The notes beneath the pieces are model-generated. The model did no database searches. It saw nothing but the letters and a program-made list of their open reading frames with translations, and was not told the origin of the DNA. Made by a program: the position numbers and the translations under genes. Source: Gemmatimonadota bacterium (GTDB taxonomy: Bacteria; Gemmatimonadota; Gemmatimonadetes; Longimicrobiales; RSA9). Taken from it: a stretch of DNA of 15,997 bases. The DNA lies in contig JACQPS010000261.1 in the NCBI GenBank assembly GCA_016207445.1, positions 1-15,997 of the forward strand, given 5' to 3'. Within the stretch, counting starts at the first letter, position 1; each line of letters opens with the position of its first letter. This document shows positions 7,565 to 13,626 of the stretch, piece after piece.

Positions 7565-7660
7565 ATGAAGCCGCTACGGATTCGGAGCTTCAGCGAGCGG
7601 CTCGCGGGCGGCCTCACGGCCCAGGATGTCGCGGTGGCTCGCGAGATCGAAGCGCTTTGA
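7565..7660 (+). CDS. Candidate small ORF in the cerR/fabL-like divergent region
   Basis: A 31-codon frame opening ATG AAG CCG and ending in TGA 49 bases before the FabL-like start. The peptide (beginning MKPLRIRSFSERLAGGL and ending in an acidic/hydrophobic helix) looks like a plausible amphipathic helix, unlike the Arg/Pro-rich shadows nearby. There is only a weak GGAAG upstream. It could be a leader peptide for the downstream gene, an independent small protein, or chance. I have no homologue to offer. Confidence 0.25.
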   Translation: MKPLRIRSFSERLAGGLTAQDVAVAREIEAL

Positions 7661-7676
7661 GGGGCGGCAAGTTAGC

Positions 7677-7693
7677 CGGGGGGCAGCCCCCCG
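7677..7693 (+). promoter_or_regulatory. G6/C6 hairpin just upstream of the FabL-like gene ribosome site
   Basis: A perfect stem of seven pairs, C-GGGGGG and CCCCCC-G, closes a three-base CAG loop. It ends 6 bases before the ribosome site (GGGAG, 7700-7704) and 16 bases before the start codon. In the mRNA it would be very stable and could limit ribosome access or stop transcription, but it has no T-tract and so is a poor terminator. Confidence 0.45.
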
Positions 7694-7709
7694 TCAACCG
7701 GGAGCGATT

Positions 7710-8486
7710 ATGGCGGAGCGGTGGGCACTGATCCTGGGCGCGTCCAGCGGCTTCGGCGAGGCCGCGGTGCGAGCGCTCGCGGCGGCCGGCCACCCCATCT
7801 TCGGCGTGCACCTGGACCGGCGCGCGACGCTCGGCCACGTCGAAGAGATTCTGGGCGATCTCGAGAGGAGCCGCCGCCGCGCGAAGTTCTTCAACATCAA
7901 CGCGGCGGATGCGGAGAAGCGCGACGCCGCCCTCGATGAGATGAAGCAGCTGCTCGGCCCCGGCGAAGACATCGGGGTGCTGCTCCACTCCCTCGCCTTC
8001 GGCACCCTGCGGCCCTACACCGGCGACGATGCGCTCAGCGAGGCGCAGATGGACATGACGCTGCGCGTGATGGCCCACACCCTCGTGGACTGGACGCAGG
8101 GGCTGCTGCGCCGGAGCATGATGGGCCAGGGGGGCCGCATCTTCGCCATGACCTCCTCCGGCTCGACGCGCGTCATTCCCACCTATGGCGCGGTGAGCGC
8201 CGCGAAGTGCGCGCTCGAATCGCATTGCCGCCAGCTCGCCTACGAGCTGGCGCCGCTCGGCATCACGGTCAACGCGCTGCGCGGCGGCGTCACGGATACG
8301 CCCGCGCTGCGGAAGATCCCCGGGCACGAGAAGCTGATCGAGGTGGCGCAGCGCCGTAACCCGCACGGACGCCTGACTCGCCCCGAGGACGTGGCGCGCG
8401 CCCTCGTGGCCCTCTCCAGCCCCGACACCCACTGGGTCACCGGGAACGTGATCAACGTGGACGGCGGCGAGGAGATCACGGGCTGA
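7710..8486 (+). CDS. SDR-family enoyl-ACP reductase, FabL-like
   Basis: A 258-residue short-chain dehydrogenase. The cofactor motif LGASSGFGEA is at about 9-18. The catalytic pair is Tyr159/Lys166 in YGAVSAAK, a Y-x6-K spacing characteristic of enoyl-ACP reductases (FabI/FabL) rather than the Y-x3-K of ordinary SDRs. The C-terminus has the usual GNVINVDGGEEI ending. It would reduce trans-2-enoyl-ACP in fatty acid elongation. ATG 7710 follows GGGAG at 7700-7704 with a 5-base spacer, so it is preferred to upstream in-frame codons. It is divergent from the cerR-like gene, which suggests but does not prove a role in acyl supply. Its last 11 bases overlap the convergent aminotransferase gene. The FabL-like call is good; an SDR of other specificity remains possible. 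Confidence 0.78.
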   Translation: MAERWALILGASSGFGEAAVRALAAAGHPIFGVHLDRRATLGHVEEILGDLERSRRRAKFFNINAADAEKRDAALDEMKQLLGPGEDIGVLLHSLAFGTLRPYTGDDALSEAQMDMTLRVMAHTLVDWTQGLLRRSMMGQGGRIFAMTSSGSTRVIPTYGAVSAAKCALESHCRQLAYELAPLGITVNALRGGVTDTPALRKIPGHEKLIEVAQRRNPHGRLTRPEDVARALVALSSPDTHWVTGNVINVDGGEEITG

Positions 8487-9852
8487 GGCTGCGGGCGAGC
8501 TCGTGCTCGATCTGTGTCAACGCATGGTCGAGCTGCCGCTCGGTGATCACGAGCGGCGGCGAGAATGCGAGCACGTTCGCCGCGGGCCCCTCGGACAGCA
8601 GCAGGATCCCCCGCCGCAACGCCGCCAGCACGAGGCGCCCCGCCAGCTCGCTCGCGGGCGCGCGTGAGGCGCGGTCGGCCACCAGCTCGACGCCCTGCAG
8701 GAGCCCGACACCCCGCACTTCGCCGACGGCCGCGTAGCGCGCGACCCAGTCGTCCAGCCGCTCTCGCAGACGGCGGCCCAGCCTGCCGGCGCGCTCGACG
8801 AGATCCCGCTCTGAGATTTCCTCCAGGTGGGCCAGCGCGGCCGCGCACGCGACCGGGTTGCCCAGGAACGTGCTGGTGTGGATCGCCTCACCGGTAGAGG
8901 GCGGCCATGCCTGCATGACCCCCGGCGTCCCCACCACGGCGCTGAGCGGGAGCCCGCCGCCGAGCGCCTTTCCCACCACGAGCAGGTCGGGCGTCACGCC
9001 CTCGTGCTCGCAGGCGAACCAGCGGCCGGTCCGTCCGAACCCCGTGTAAACTTCGTCGAAGACGAGAACGGCCCCGAGCCGGTCGCACAACTCGCGCAGG
9101 CCGCGCAGAAATCCCGGGGGCGGGACGACGATGCCGCCCCGGCCCTGGATCGGCTCGACCAGCACCGCACCGATGCGCGCGCCGGCGGGCGTGCGCTCGA
9201 GCAGGTTGCGAACCGCGTCGAGCGAGCCGGCCAGCGGGTCGCCGCCGCCCTGCCAGCGGTACGGGTGCGGGTAGGGCGCGAACAGAATCCCCTGATAGAG
9301 CTGCTCGCGGAACGGCTCGCGGAAGTGCGGCCCCCAGGTCGCCGCCAGCGCGCCGTAGCTGAGGCCGTGGTAGGCGCCGGTGAAGGCGACGACGCCCGCT
9401 CGCCCCGTTCGGAGCACCGCCGTCTTCAGTGCGGCCTCCACCGCTTCGGCGCCGGATCCGGCCAGGATCGAGATGCGCAGGTCGCCCGGTGCGAGCTCGG
9501 CGAGCCGCTCGAGCAGCCGCACCTTGATCTCGGCGGGGTGCACGTCCCCGAGCGCATGCGGCAGGCGCCGCACCTGTTCCGCGACCGCGTCCGCCACGCG
9601 CGGGTTCGCGTGTCCCGCGGCGGCGACCGCGAAGCCGCCGGTGAGGTCGAGGAAGGTGTTGCCGTCGGCGTCGCGCACGGCCGCGCCGCGGGCCTCCACC
9701 CAGAAGATCGGCCAGTCGTCCGCGATCCGCGTCAGGTTGCGCGACTCGACCGCGCGCAGTCGCCGCCCCAGTGCGCGGGATGCCGGGCCCGGCACATCGG
9801 TGACGAGCCGGGGCAACTCGTCGCCGAGCAGAGAGCCTTCATTACGTGTCAT
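8476..9852 (-). CDS. Class III PLP-dependent aminotransferase
   Basis: A 458-residue fold-type I, class III (omega) aminotransferase. AGSGAEAVEAALKTA (about 131-145) is the phosphate-binding loop and AYHGLSYGALA the next conserved block. Glu233, Asp266 in FDEVYTGFGRTG and Lys295 in VVGKALGGGLPLSAVVG form the cofactor site, followed by HTSTFLGNPVACAAALA. The length and motifs are those of GABA, acetylornithine or similar omega-aminotransferases, and substrate choice cannot be read from these motifs. The ATG at 9852 has GGGAG at 9860-9864 with a 7-base spacer; the longer open frame upstream is Arg-rich shadow. No arginine or GABA pathway gene lies nearby. Its tail overlaps the FabL-like gene. 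Confidence 0.85.
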   Translation of the reverse strand: MTRNEGSLLGDELPRLVTDVPGPASRALGRRLRAVESRNLTRIADDWPIFWVEARGAAVRDADGNTFLDLTGGFAVAAAGHANPRVADAVAEQVRRLPHALGDVHPAEIKVRLLERLAELAPGDLRISILAGSGAEAVEAALKTAVLRTGRAGVVAFTGAYHGLSYGALAATWGPHFREPFREQLYQGILFAPYPHPYRWQGGGDPLAGSLDAVRNLLERTPAGARIGAVLVEPIQGRGGIVVPPPGFLRGLRELCDRLGAVLVFDEVYTGFGRTGRWFACEHEGVTPDLLVVGKALGGGLPLSAVVGTPGVMQAWPPSTGEAIHTSTFLGNPVACAAALAHLEEISERDLVERAGRLGRRLRERLDDWVARYAAVGEVRGVGLLQGVELVADRASRAPASELAGRLVLAALRRGILLLSEGPAANVLAFSPPLVITERQLDHALTQIEHELARSLSP

Positions 9853-9976
9853 GCGCCGGCTCCCGCGCCGCGAGCGCGCGACTGGACCGTGGATTGCACG
9901 CCTGGGTCGATGGATCCCACGCGCGGCCGCAATATCGGGCTCGCGGCAGCGGCGCGCTACGACTCGGGAGGACGCA

Positions 9977-10243
9977 ATGCCCGGAAGGCAGATGGAGGGC
10001 GACAACCGCTTTCGTCGCAAGCAGGCGCGCGAGGCGCGCAAGCGAGGGGAGCTGCCGAGCGACCGGGGCGCCACATTCGGCGCATCCAAGCAGCGGCATC
10101 ACGTTTCGGATGACGCCGAGCACCAGCACAAGATCGAAACGATCCGGGAGGGGAAGCAGAAGGTGATCCGGGAGAACCACCCGGCGATACGGCCGCGTAG
10201 CCACCGGCCCGAGCACCCGATGACCCGCCACAAGCATCTGTAG
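9977..10243 (+). CDS. Small, highly basic hydrophilic protein
   Basis: An 88-residue protein behind a strong ribosome site (GGGAGGA, 9966-9972, 4-base spacer). It is rich in Arg, Lys and His, with the block RREARKRGE-type charge pattern early, then ATFGASKQRHH, and a His/Arg-rich tail ending RHKHL. There is no hydrophobic core, signal peptide or membrane segment, so it is probably extended or disordered and could bind nucleic acid. It is divergent from the aminotransferase gene (124 bases between starts) and so has its own promoter region. I have only a vague sense of similar small GASKQ-containing proteins elsewhere and do not assign a family. Confidence 0.6.
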   Translation: MPGRQMEGDNRFRRKQAREARKRGELPSDRGATFGASKQRHHVSDDAEHQHKIETIREGKQKVIRENHPAIRPRSHRPEHPMTRHKHL

Positions 10244-10349
10244 GCAGTGGTCGCGGCCGCGCCCGCCGGGTCATGCCGAATGATGAGCCGCACGCCCGGT
10301 CGCGGCGGTGGCGAGCCGCGCGCCTGGTCGCGGGCGATGAGCAGGGCGC

Positions 10350-10556
10350 CTATCCGCGGCGCGTGATGAGCAGCGCGGCCGCGGCACCGATCACCGCACC
10401 CGCGAGCACGCCGAGCACCAGGATGGCCGCCCGACTGCGCGGCCCGGCGGCTTCTGGCTCCAGGGGCGGTCGTCCCGCACCCTCCCAGTGATGTTCCGCC
10501 TCGGCCTCGCGCTCGCCGGCGTCCCGCGCGCCGATTTCCTCCGGCGTTTCGGCCAT
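10350..10556 (-). CDS. Small single-pass membrane protein
   Basis: A 68-residue protein whose ATG at 10556 follows a near-perfect ribosome site (AAGGAGG, 10562-10568, 5-base spacer). The first 40 residues are acidic and hydrophilic (MAETPEEIGARDAGERE...). The C-terminus is one hydrophobic helix, AAILVLGVLAGAVIGAAAAL, with a final LLITRRG, giving an N-in or tail-anchored topology with positive charge at the end. It is divergent from the lipoprotein gene at 10653. It looks like a genuine small membrane protein; the function is unknown. Confidence 0.65.
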   Translation of the reverse strand: MAETPEEIGARDAGEREAEAEHHWEGAGRPPLEPEAAGPRSRAAILVLGVLAGAVIGAAAALLITRRG

Positions 10557-10652
10557 GCCTGCCTCCTTCGCACAAGCCAAGCTGTGCAAGATAGGCGTCT
10601 CGGAATCCGGTTACCAGACCGCGAGGCACGTCGGTTGCACTTCTCGGTCACC

Positions 10653-11144
10653 ATGGGAACGGGTCGAAGGTTCGGCTTCGAGAGGCGCAGCGGCAGGCGA
10701 GCGACCGCGCTGCTGCTCTGGGCGCTCCTCGCGCTGGCCGCCTGTGACTCGCAGGGAGTCCGGCTCAGTGCGCTGCTCGGCGCTGCGCCCGCCGAGCTGG
10801 CTCTGCGGGAGGACGCGGCCGGCCCTGCTCCGAGAGGCGAAACGCGCACGCCGCGCCGCGCTCCGGCTCCGCCCACGCGCCCGGATGAGATCTACTACGA
10901 TCTGACCGTGTTCGAGTGGTACCGTCGCGGCGAGCCGCTGCGCTACGACGGCCGCAGCTATCAACCGCAGGGCATGCCCCGCCTGATCTCCCTGCGGCAG
11001 CTCCGGCGGGCGGGCGAGTTCGGCGGCGTCACCTTCTACGTGGGCGCGGCGGACTCCACGTCGCACTCCATCCTGTACGTGCCGGTCTTCGATCGCTACT
11101 GGCAGCCGTTCGCGCTGCAGGCGGGCGGCAGCGCGGCTCCGTAA
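10653..11144 (+). CDS. Putative lipoprotein, unknown function
   Basis: A 163-residue protein with a basic N-terminus, a hydrophobic stretch (ATALLLWALLALAAC) and a lipobox with Cys31, so it is an envelope lipoprotein. A Pro/Arg/Ala-rich linker (about 45-75) follows. The compact C-terminal domain starts at DEIYYDLTVFEWYRRGEP and contains GVTFYVGAADSTSHSILYVPVFDRYWQPF. The high aromatic content and beta pattern suggest a small folded domain. ATG 10653 is preferred since it begins the signal peptide; the ribosome site is weak. The gene stands alone between a divergent gene and the leaderless adenosyltransferase gene. The family is not recognised. Confidence 0.65.
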   Translation: MGTGRRFGFERRSGRRATALLLWALLALAACDSQGVRLSALLGAAPAELALREDAAGPAPRGETRTPRRAPAPPTRPDEIYYDLTVFEWYRRGEPLRYDGRSYQPQGMPRLISLRQLRRAGEFGGVTFYVGAADSTSHSILYVPVFDRYWQPFALQAGGSAAP

Positions 11145-11186
11145 ACCGAAGCAGCCCCACTGGCTGGCGCGCCGCCGGCTTTCCGC

Positions 11187-11192
11187 TATGAT
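11187..11192 (+). promoter_or_regulatory. -10 element placing transcription start at the adenosyltransferase ATG
   Basis: TATGAT (5/6 to consensus) ends 6 bases before the ATG at 11199. A start site at the usual 6-8 base distance would fall on or next to the ATG, so the mRNA would be leaderless. No ribosome site precedes the ATG, which agrees. The -35 is weak (CTGGCG at 17 bases). Confidence 0.45.
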
Positions 11193-11198
11193 TCGCGC

Positions 11199-11765
11199 AT
11201 GGCGCCGATCTACACGCGGACAGGCGATGCGGGCGAGACGGGGCTCTTCGGCGGAGGGCGTGTTCCCAAGGCGCATCCGCGCGTGGAAGCGTACGGCGAA
11301 GTGGACGAGCTCAATGCGGCGCTGGGCTGGGTCGCCGCCGTCACCGACGATGCGGAATTGCGCAGCCGCCTCGCGCGGATTCAGGCCGACCTGTTCGCGA
11401 TCGGCGCTCACCTCGCCACGCCAGACGCGGCGCCCGGCCGCAAGCGCCCCGAGCTCCCGCCGCTGCCCGAGGAGCGCGTTCCCGAATTCGAGCGTTGGAT
11501 CGACGAGGCGACGTCGCAGCTGCCCGAGCTGCGCGTGTTCATCCTTCCCGGCGGCTCGCCGGCCGGGGCGGCCCTGCACCTCGCCCGTACGATCTGCCGG
11601 CGCGCGGAGCGGCGCGTCGTGGCGCTCGCGCGCGCGGAAGCCGTCCAGCCGTCGGTGCTCGCGTACCTGAACCGGCTGTCCGATCTGCTGTTCGTCCTGG
11701 CGCGCGTGGCGAACCGCCGCGCCGGCGTGGACGAAATCACCTGGGAGTCGGCGCACCGAGGGTGA
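11199..11765 (+). CDS. PduO-type ATP:cob(I)alamin adenosyltransferase
   Basis: A 188-residue protein that would transfer adenosyl from ATP to cob(I)alamin to make coenzyme B12. All family blocks are present: YTRTGDAGETGLFGG at the N-terminus (ATP-binding P-loop), VEAYGEVDELNAALG (29-43), FILPGGSPAGAALHLART (114-131), CRRAERR (Arg135, Glu137) and YLNRLSDLLFVLAR (156-169, with Asn158 and Asp162). The length is normal, so it should be active. There is no ribosome site; a -10 element at 11187-11192 suggests a leaderless mRNA. The stop overlaps the GTG start of the next gene. No B12 riboswitch is seen upstream, and no cobalamin-dependent enzyme or biosynthesis gene lies in the window, so its client is elsewhere. 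Confidence 0.9.
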   Translation: MAPIYTRTGDAGETGLFGGGRVPKAHPRVEAYGEVDELNAALGWVAAVTDDAELRSRLARIQADLFAIGAHLATPDAAPGRKRPELPPLPEERVPEFERWIDEATSQLPELRVFILPGGSPAGAALHLARTICRRAERRVVALARAEAVQPSVLAYLNRLSDLLFVLARVANRRAGVDEITWESAHRG

Positions 11766-12367
11766 GCGAGGAGAACCGGGCCGAGGCGATGGCCCACCGC
11801 GTGGAGCGGGCTTGCTTGCGGGCGCGGTTCGACGCCGCCGGCGTCGCTCTCGTGGTGACGGCCTACCGCCTCGCGATCGCGCGACGCACCCTTGCCTTTC
11901 CCGACCCGCAGCACCCGGAATTCCTGCACCCCGGCCGGACCGCCCTGATCCTGCTCGAGGATCTCGGCGCACGGGATCCCGTGCTGCCGGCCGCGGCCGC
12001 GGTCTGCGACACGCTGCGTCCCGAACTGGGCCTGCCGCTCGAGCAGGTCGAAGCTGCCCTCGGTCCGGAGGCGCGCCGCCTCGCGCAGGCGGTCCCGGCG
12101 CCCGCGAGCGCCGGCGACCGGCTGGCCGAGCTGCTGGTGAGCGCGGATGGGCCCGTGCGCCTCATCGCGCTGTCGGAGCGCCTGGATCACGCCCGTCATC
12201 TGCACCTCGGCGAAAGCGCCGGGTGGCACGGGTGGCACCGTGAGACCTGCGAGCTGTACCTGCCCGTGGCCGAGCGGACGCACCCCACTCTCGCACGCCG
12301 CTATCGCTGGTGGTGCCGAATGTTCCGCCGGCGATTCCTCGATGCGCAGCCGGTGACGGGATCGTAA
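11762..12367 (+). CDS. Degenerate HD-domain protein, RelA/SpoT hydrolase-like
   Basis: A 201-residue helical protein. The GTG at 11762 overlaps the preceding TGA (GTGA), giving coupled translation; an in-frame ATG at 11789 is an alternative. The order of blocks follows the HD hydrolase domain of RSH proteins (HD_4 type): FLHPGRTALILLEDLG with the first metal-site His56, AAAVCDTLRPELGL where the His-Asp pair should be, and VRLIALSERLDHARHLHLG in place of the usual KLADRLHNMRTL, followed by a TCELYLPVAER segment. The His of HD is Cys82 and the later Asp is Glu139, so hydrolase activity is doubtful. It may have become a binding or regulatory domain. Confidence that this is a real gene is high; the RSH relation is my reading of motif order. 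Confidence 0.6.
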   Translation: MSEENRAEAMAHRVERACLRARFDAAGVALVVTAYRLAIARRTLAFPDPQHPEFLHPGRTALILLEDLGARDPVLPAAAAVCDTLRPELGLPLEQVEAALGPEARRLAQAVPAPASAGDRLAELLVSADGPVRLIALSERLDHARHLHLGESAGWHGWHRETCELYLPVAERTHPTLARRYRWWCRMFRRRFLDAQPVTGS

Positions 12368-12379
12368 AAGCAACACCGT

Positions 12380-12395
12380 TGGTGTGCCCCTTGCG
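12380..12395 (+). promoter_or_regulatory. Sigma-54-like -24/-12 element upstream of the ferredoxin gene
   Basis: TGG at 12380-12382 and TTGC at 12391-12394 give the GG-N10-GC spacing of sigma-54 promoters, with a G at the conserved seventh position. The CAC of TGGCAC is not conserved. GC-rich DNA produces such matches by chance, so this is a candidate only. The same TTGCGA could be a sigma-70 -35 with a poor -10 near 12415-12420. Confidence 0.25.
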
Positions 12396-12421
12396 AGCGG
12401 GCAATCCGGTTCGCACTATTT

Positions 12422-12439
12422 GCGGTCGTTCACGACCGC
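12422..12439. promoter_or_regulatory. Perfect palindrome before the ferredoxin ribosome site (operator or hairpin)
   Basis: GCGGTCGT and ACGACCGC are exact reverse complements separated by TC. The element ends 3 bases before the ribosome site GGAGG (12443-12447). It could be a dimeric regulator site or an RNA hairpin affecting ribosome access. Confidence 0.45.
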
Positions 12440-12454
12440 TGTGGAGGTTGGTAG

Positions 12455-12681
<227 letters not shown>

Positions 12682-12685
<4 letters not shown>

Positions 12686-13149
12686 TCCGCCGAACCGCCG
12701 CGCTGGCGACTTGCGCGCTGCTCGCCGCGTGCGCATCCGCCGGCCGCCCGCCGGATGCGCTTGCCGACCCGCGCGGCGAGATCACGGCCATGCTGGTCGG
12801 CTCCGCGGAGGCCTGGAACCGGGGCGACCTCGACGCGTTCCTGGACGATTACCTGGCCTCGCCCGAGCCTACCTTCGCCGGCGGTGCCGGCGTGATCCGG
12901 GGCGTCGACCAGATCCGGGAGCGCTACCTCCGCGGCTACTGGAGCACGGGTCGGCCCCGGGACGCGCTCCGCTTCGAGGCGGTGGAGGTGCAGGCGTTGG
13001 GAAGCCAACATGCGCTCGCACACGGCCGCTACGTGCTGACGGATCCGGCGACGGCGGCCGTGCGGGCGACCGGCTACTTCTCGCTCGTGCTGCGCCGCAC
13101 GCCGGACGGCTGGAAGATCCTCCACGACCACTCCTCGGCCGCACCCTAG
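12682..13149 (+). CDS. DUF4440/SnoaL-like lipoprotein
   Basis: A 155-residue protein beginning at TTG 12682, which overlaps the ferredoxin stop. This start is chosen because it yields a compact signal peptide, MIRRTAALATCALLAAC, with lipobox Cys17. The mature part is a cystatin-like NTF2/SnoaL fold: ITAMLVGSAEAWNRGDLDAFLDDY opens the cone, VIRGVDQIRERYLRGYW follows, then GYFSLVLRRTPDGWKILHDHSSA at the end is the classic DUF4440 ending. The substrate or ligand is unknown. Translation is probably coupled to the ferredoxin, since no separate ribosome site is seen, and the pair ends at the hairpin terminator. The family call is good; the functional link to the ferredoxin is unexplained. Confidence 0.8.
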
Positions 13150-13174
13150 CGGCGAGACAGGGCGGCCGGAATAC

Positions 13175-13211
13175 AAACGCGCCCGCCCCCTCCACCGGGG
13201 CAGGCGCGTTT
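13175..13211. terminator. Strong bidirectional-type hairpin terminator
   Basis: AAACGCGCC (13175-13183) pairs exactly with GGCGCGTTT (13203-13211). Inside it, one C/A mismatch is followed by five more G-C pairs and a 7-base loop. The AAA and TTT ends give a short T-tract in both directions. It lies between the convergent ends of the DUF4440 lipoprotein (13149) and the minus-strand small gene (13238), as expected for a shared terminator. Confidence 0.85.
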
Positions 13212-13237
13212 CGCCGCCAGGTGTATCCGCGCGTTTG

Positions 13238-13390
13238 CTACAACCCGGCCGCGCGAATCGCGTCCAGCGACTTCTCCGCGGGGAGCGTCTCACCCGACGG
13301 GACCTGGTCCGGGTCCGGCCGGTCCTGCTTGCTTCGGGTGAGGAGGAGGCTCGCCGCGATGGCCGCTATGGCCAGGAGACTGACACCCAA
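13238..13390 (-). CDS. Small membrane or secreted protein (start uncertain)
   Basis: About 50 residues: one hydrophobic segment (GVSLLAIAAIAASLLL) near the N-terminus, then a charged Asp/Pro-rich stretch, and a conserved-looking tail, LPAEKSLDAIRAAGL. The coordinates use TTG 13390. A better ribosome site (GGGAGG, 13404-13409) lies four bases before ATT 13399, and starting there would give a natural-looking N-terminus, (I/M)RTLGVSLL. A longer frame from TTG 13510 is also open but adds unconvincing sequence. It could be a short signal-anchored protein. The gene ends 27 bases from the shared terminator. Function unknown. Confidence 0.45.
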   Translation of the reverse strand: MGVSLLAIAAIAASLLLTRSKQDRPDPDQVPSGETLPAEKSLDAIRAAGL

Positions 13391-13626
13391 GGTGCGAATA
13401 GGGCCTCCCGCGCTGGGGTATGGATGTGCGCACCCGAGAGTGGGCGCCGCTGGCGGGCGCAGGTTCCATGCCGCCTCGCCAGCCTTGAAGAACCTAATGT
13501 TTTGCGGCAACTTGTGCCATAGAGTGAACGCCTGAGCGTGTCAATGCGTGACGGGTGTGGCCCGCCCGCCACAGCTCGAACCGCTGCCGCCTGCGTCCGG
13601 TTCCGCGCGTGGTGATCCTCGAGTCC

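Noticed and set aside
7614..8432. Minus-strand open frame opposite the FabL-like gene
   Set aside because: The plus-strand frame has an SDR cofactor motif, a Y-x6-K pair and a ribosome site; the minus frame has none.
8827..10113. Long plus-strand open frame opposite the aminotransferase
   Set aside because: The minus strand carries an intact class III aminotransferase; the plus frame is Arg/Ala/Gly-rich low complexity.
11145..11198. B12 riboswitch upstream of the adenosyltransferase
   Set aside because: Only 54 bases are available, with no B12-box-like sequence; a leaderless start fits better.
10611..11972. Long minus-strand open frame across the lipoprotein and adenosyltransferase genes
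   Set aside because: Antisense to an intact PduO-type adenosyltransferase; no recognisable domain.
12373..12385. ACACC/GGTGT hairpin as a terminator after the HD-like gene
   Set aside because: Only five pairs and no T-tract; too weak to call.
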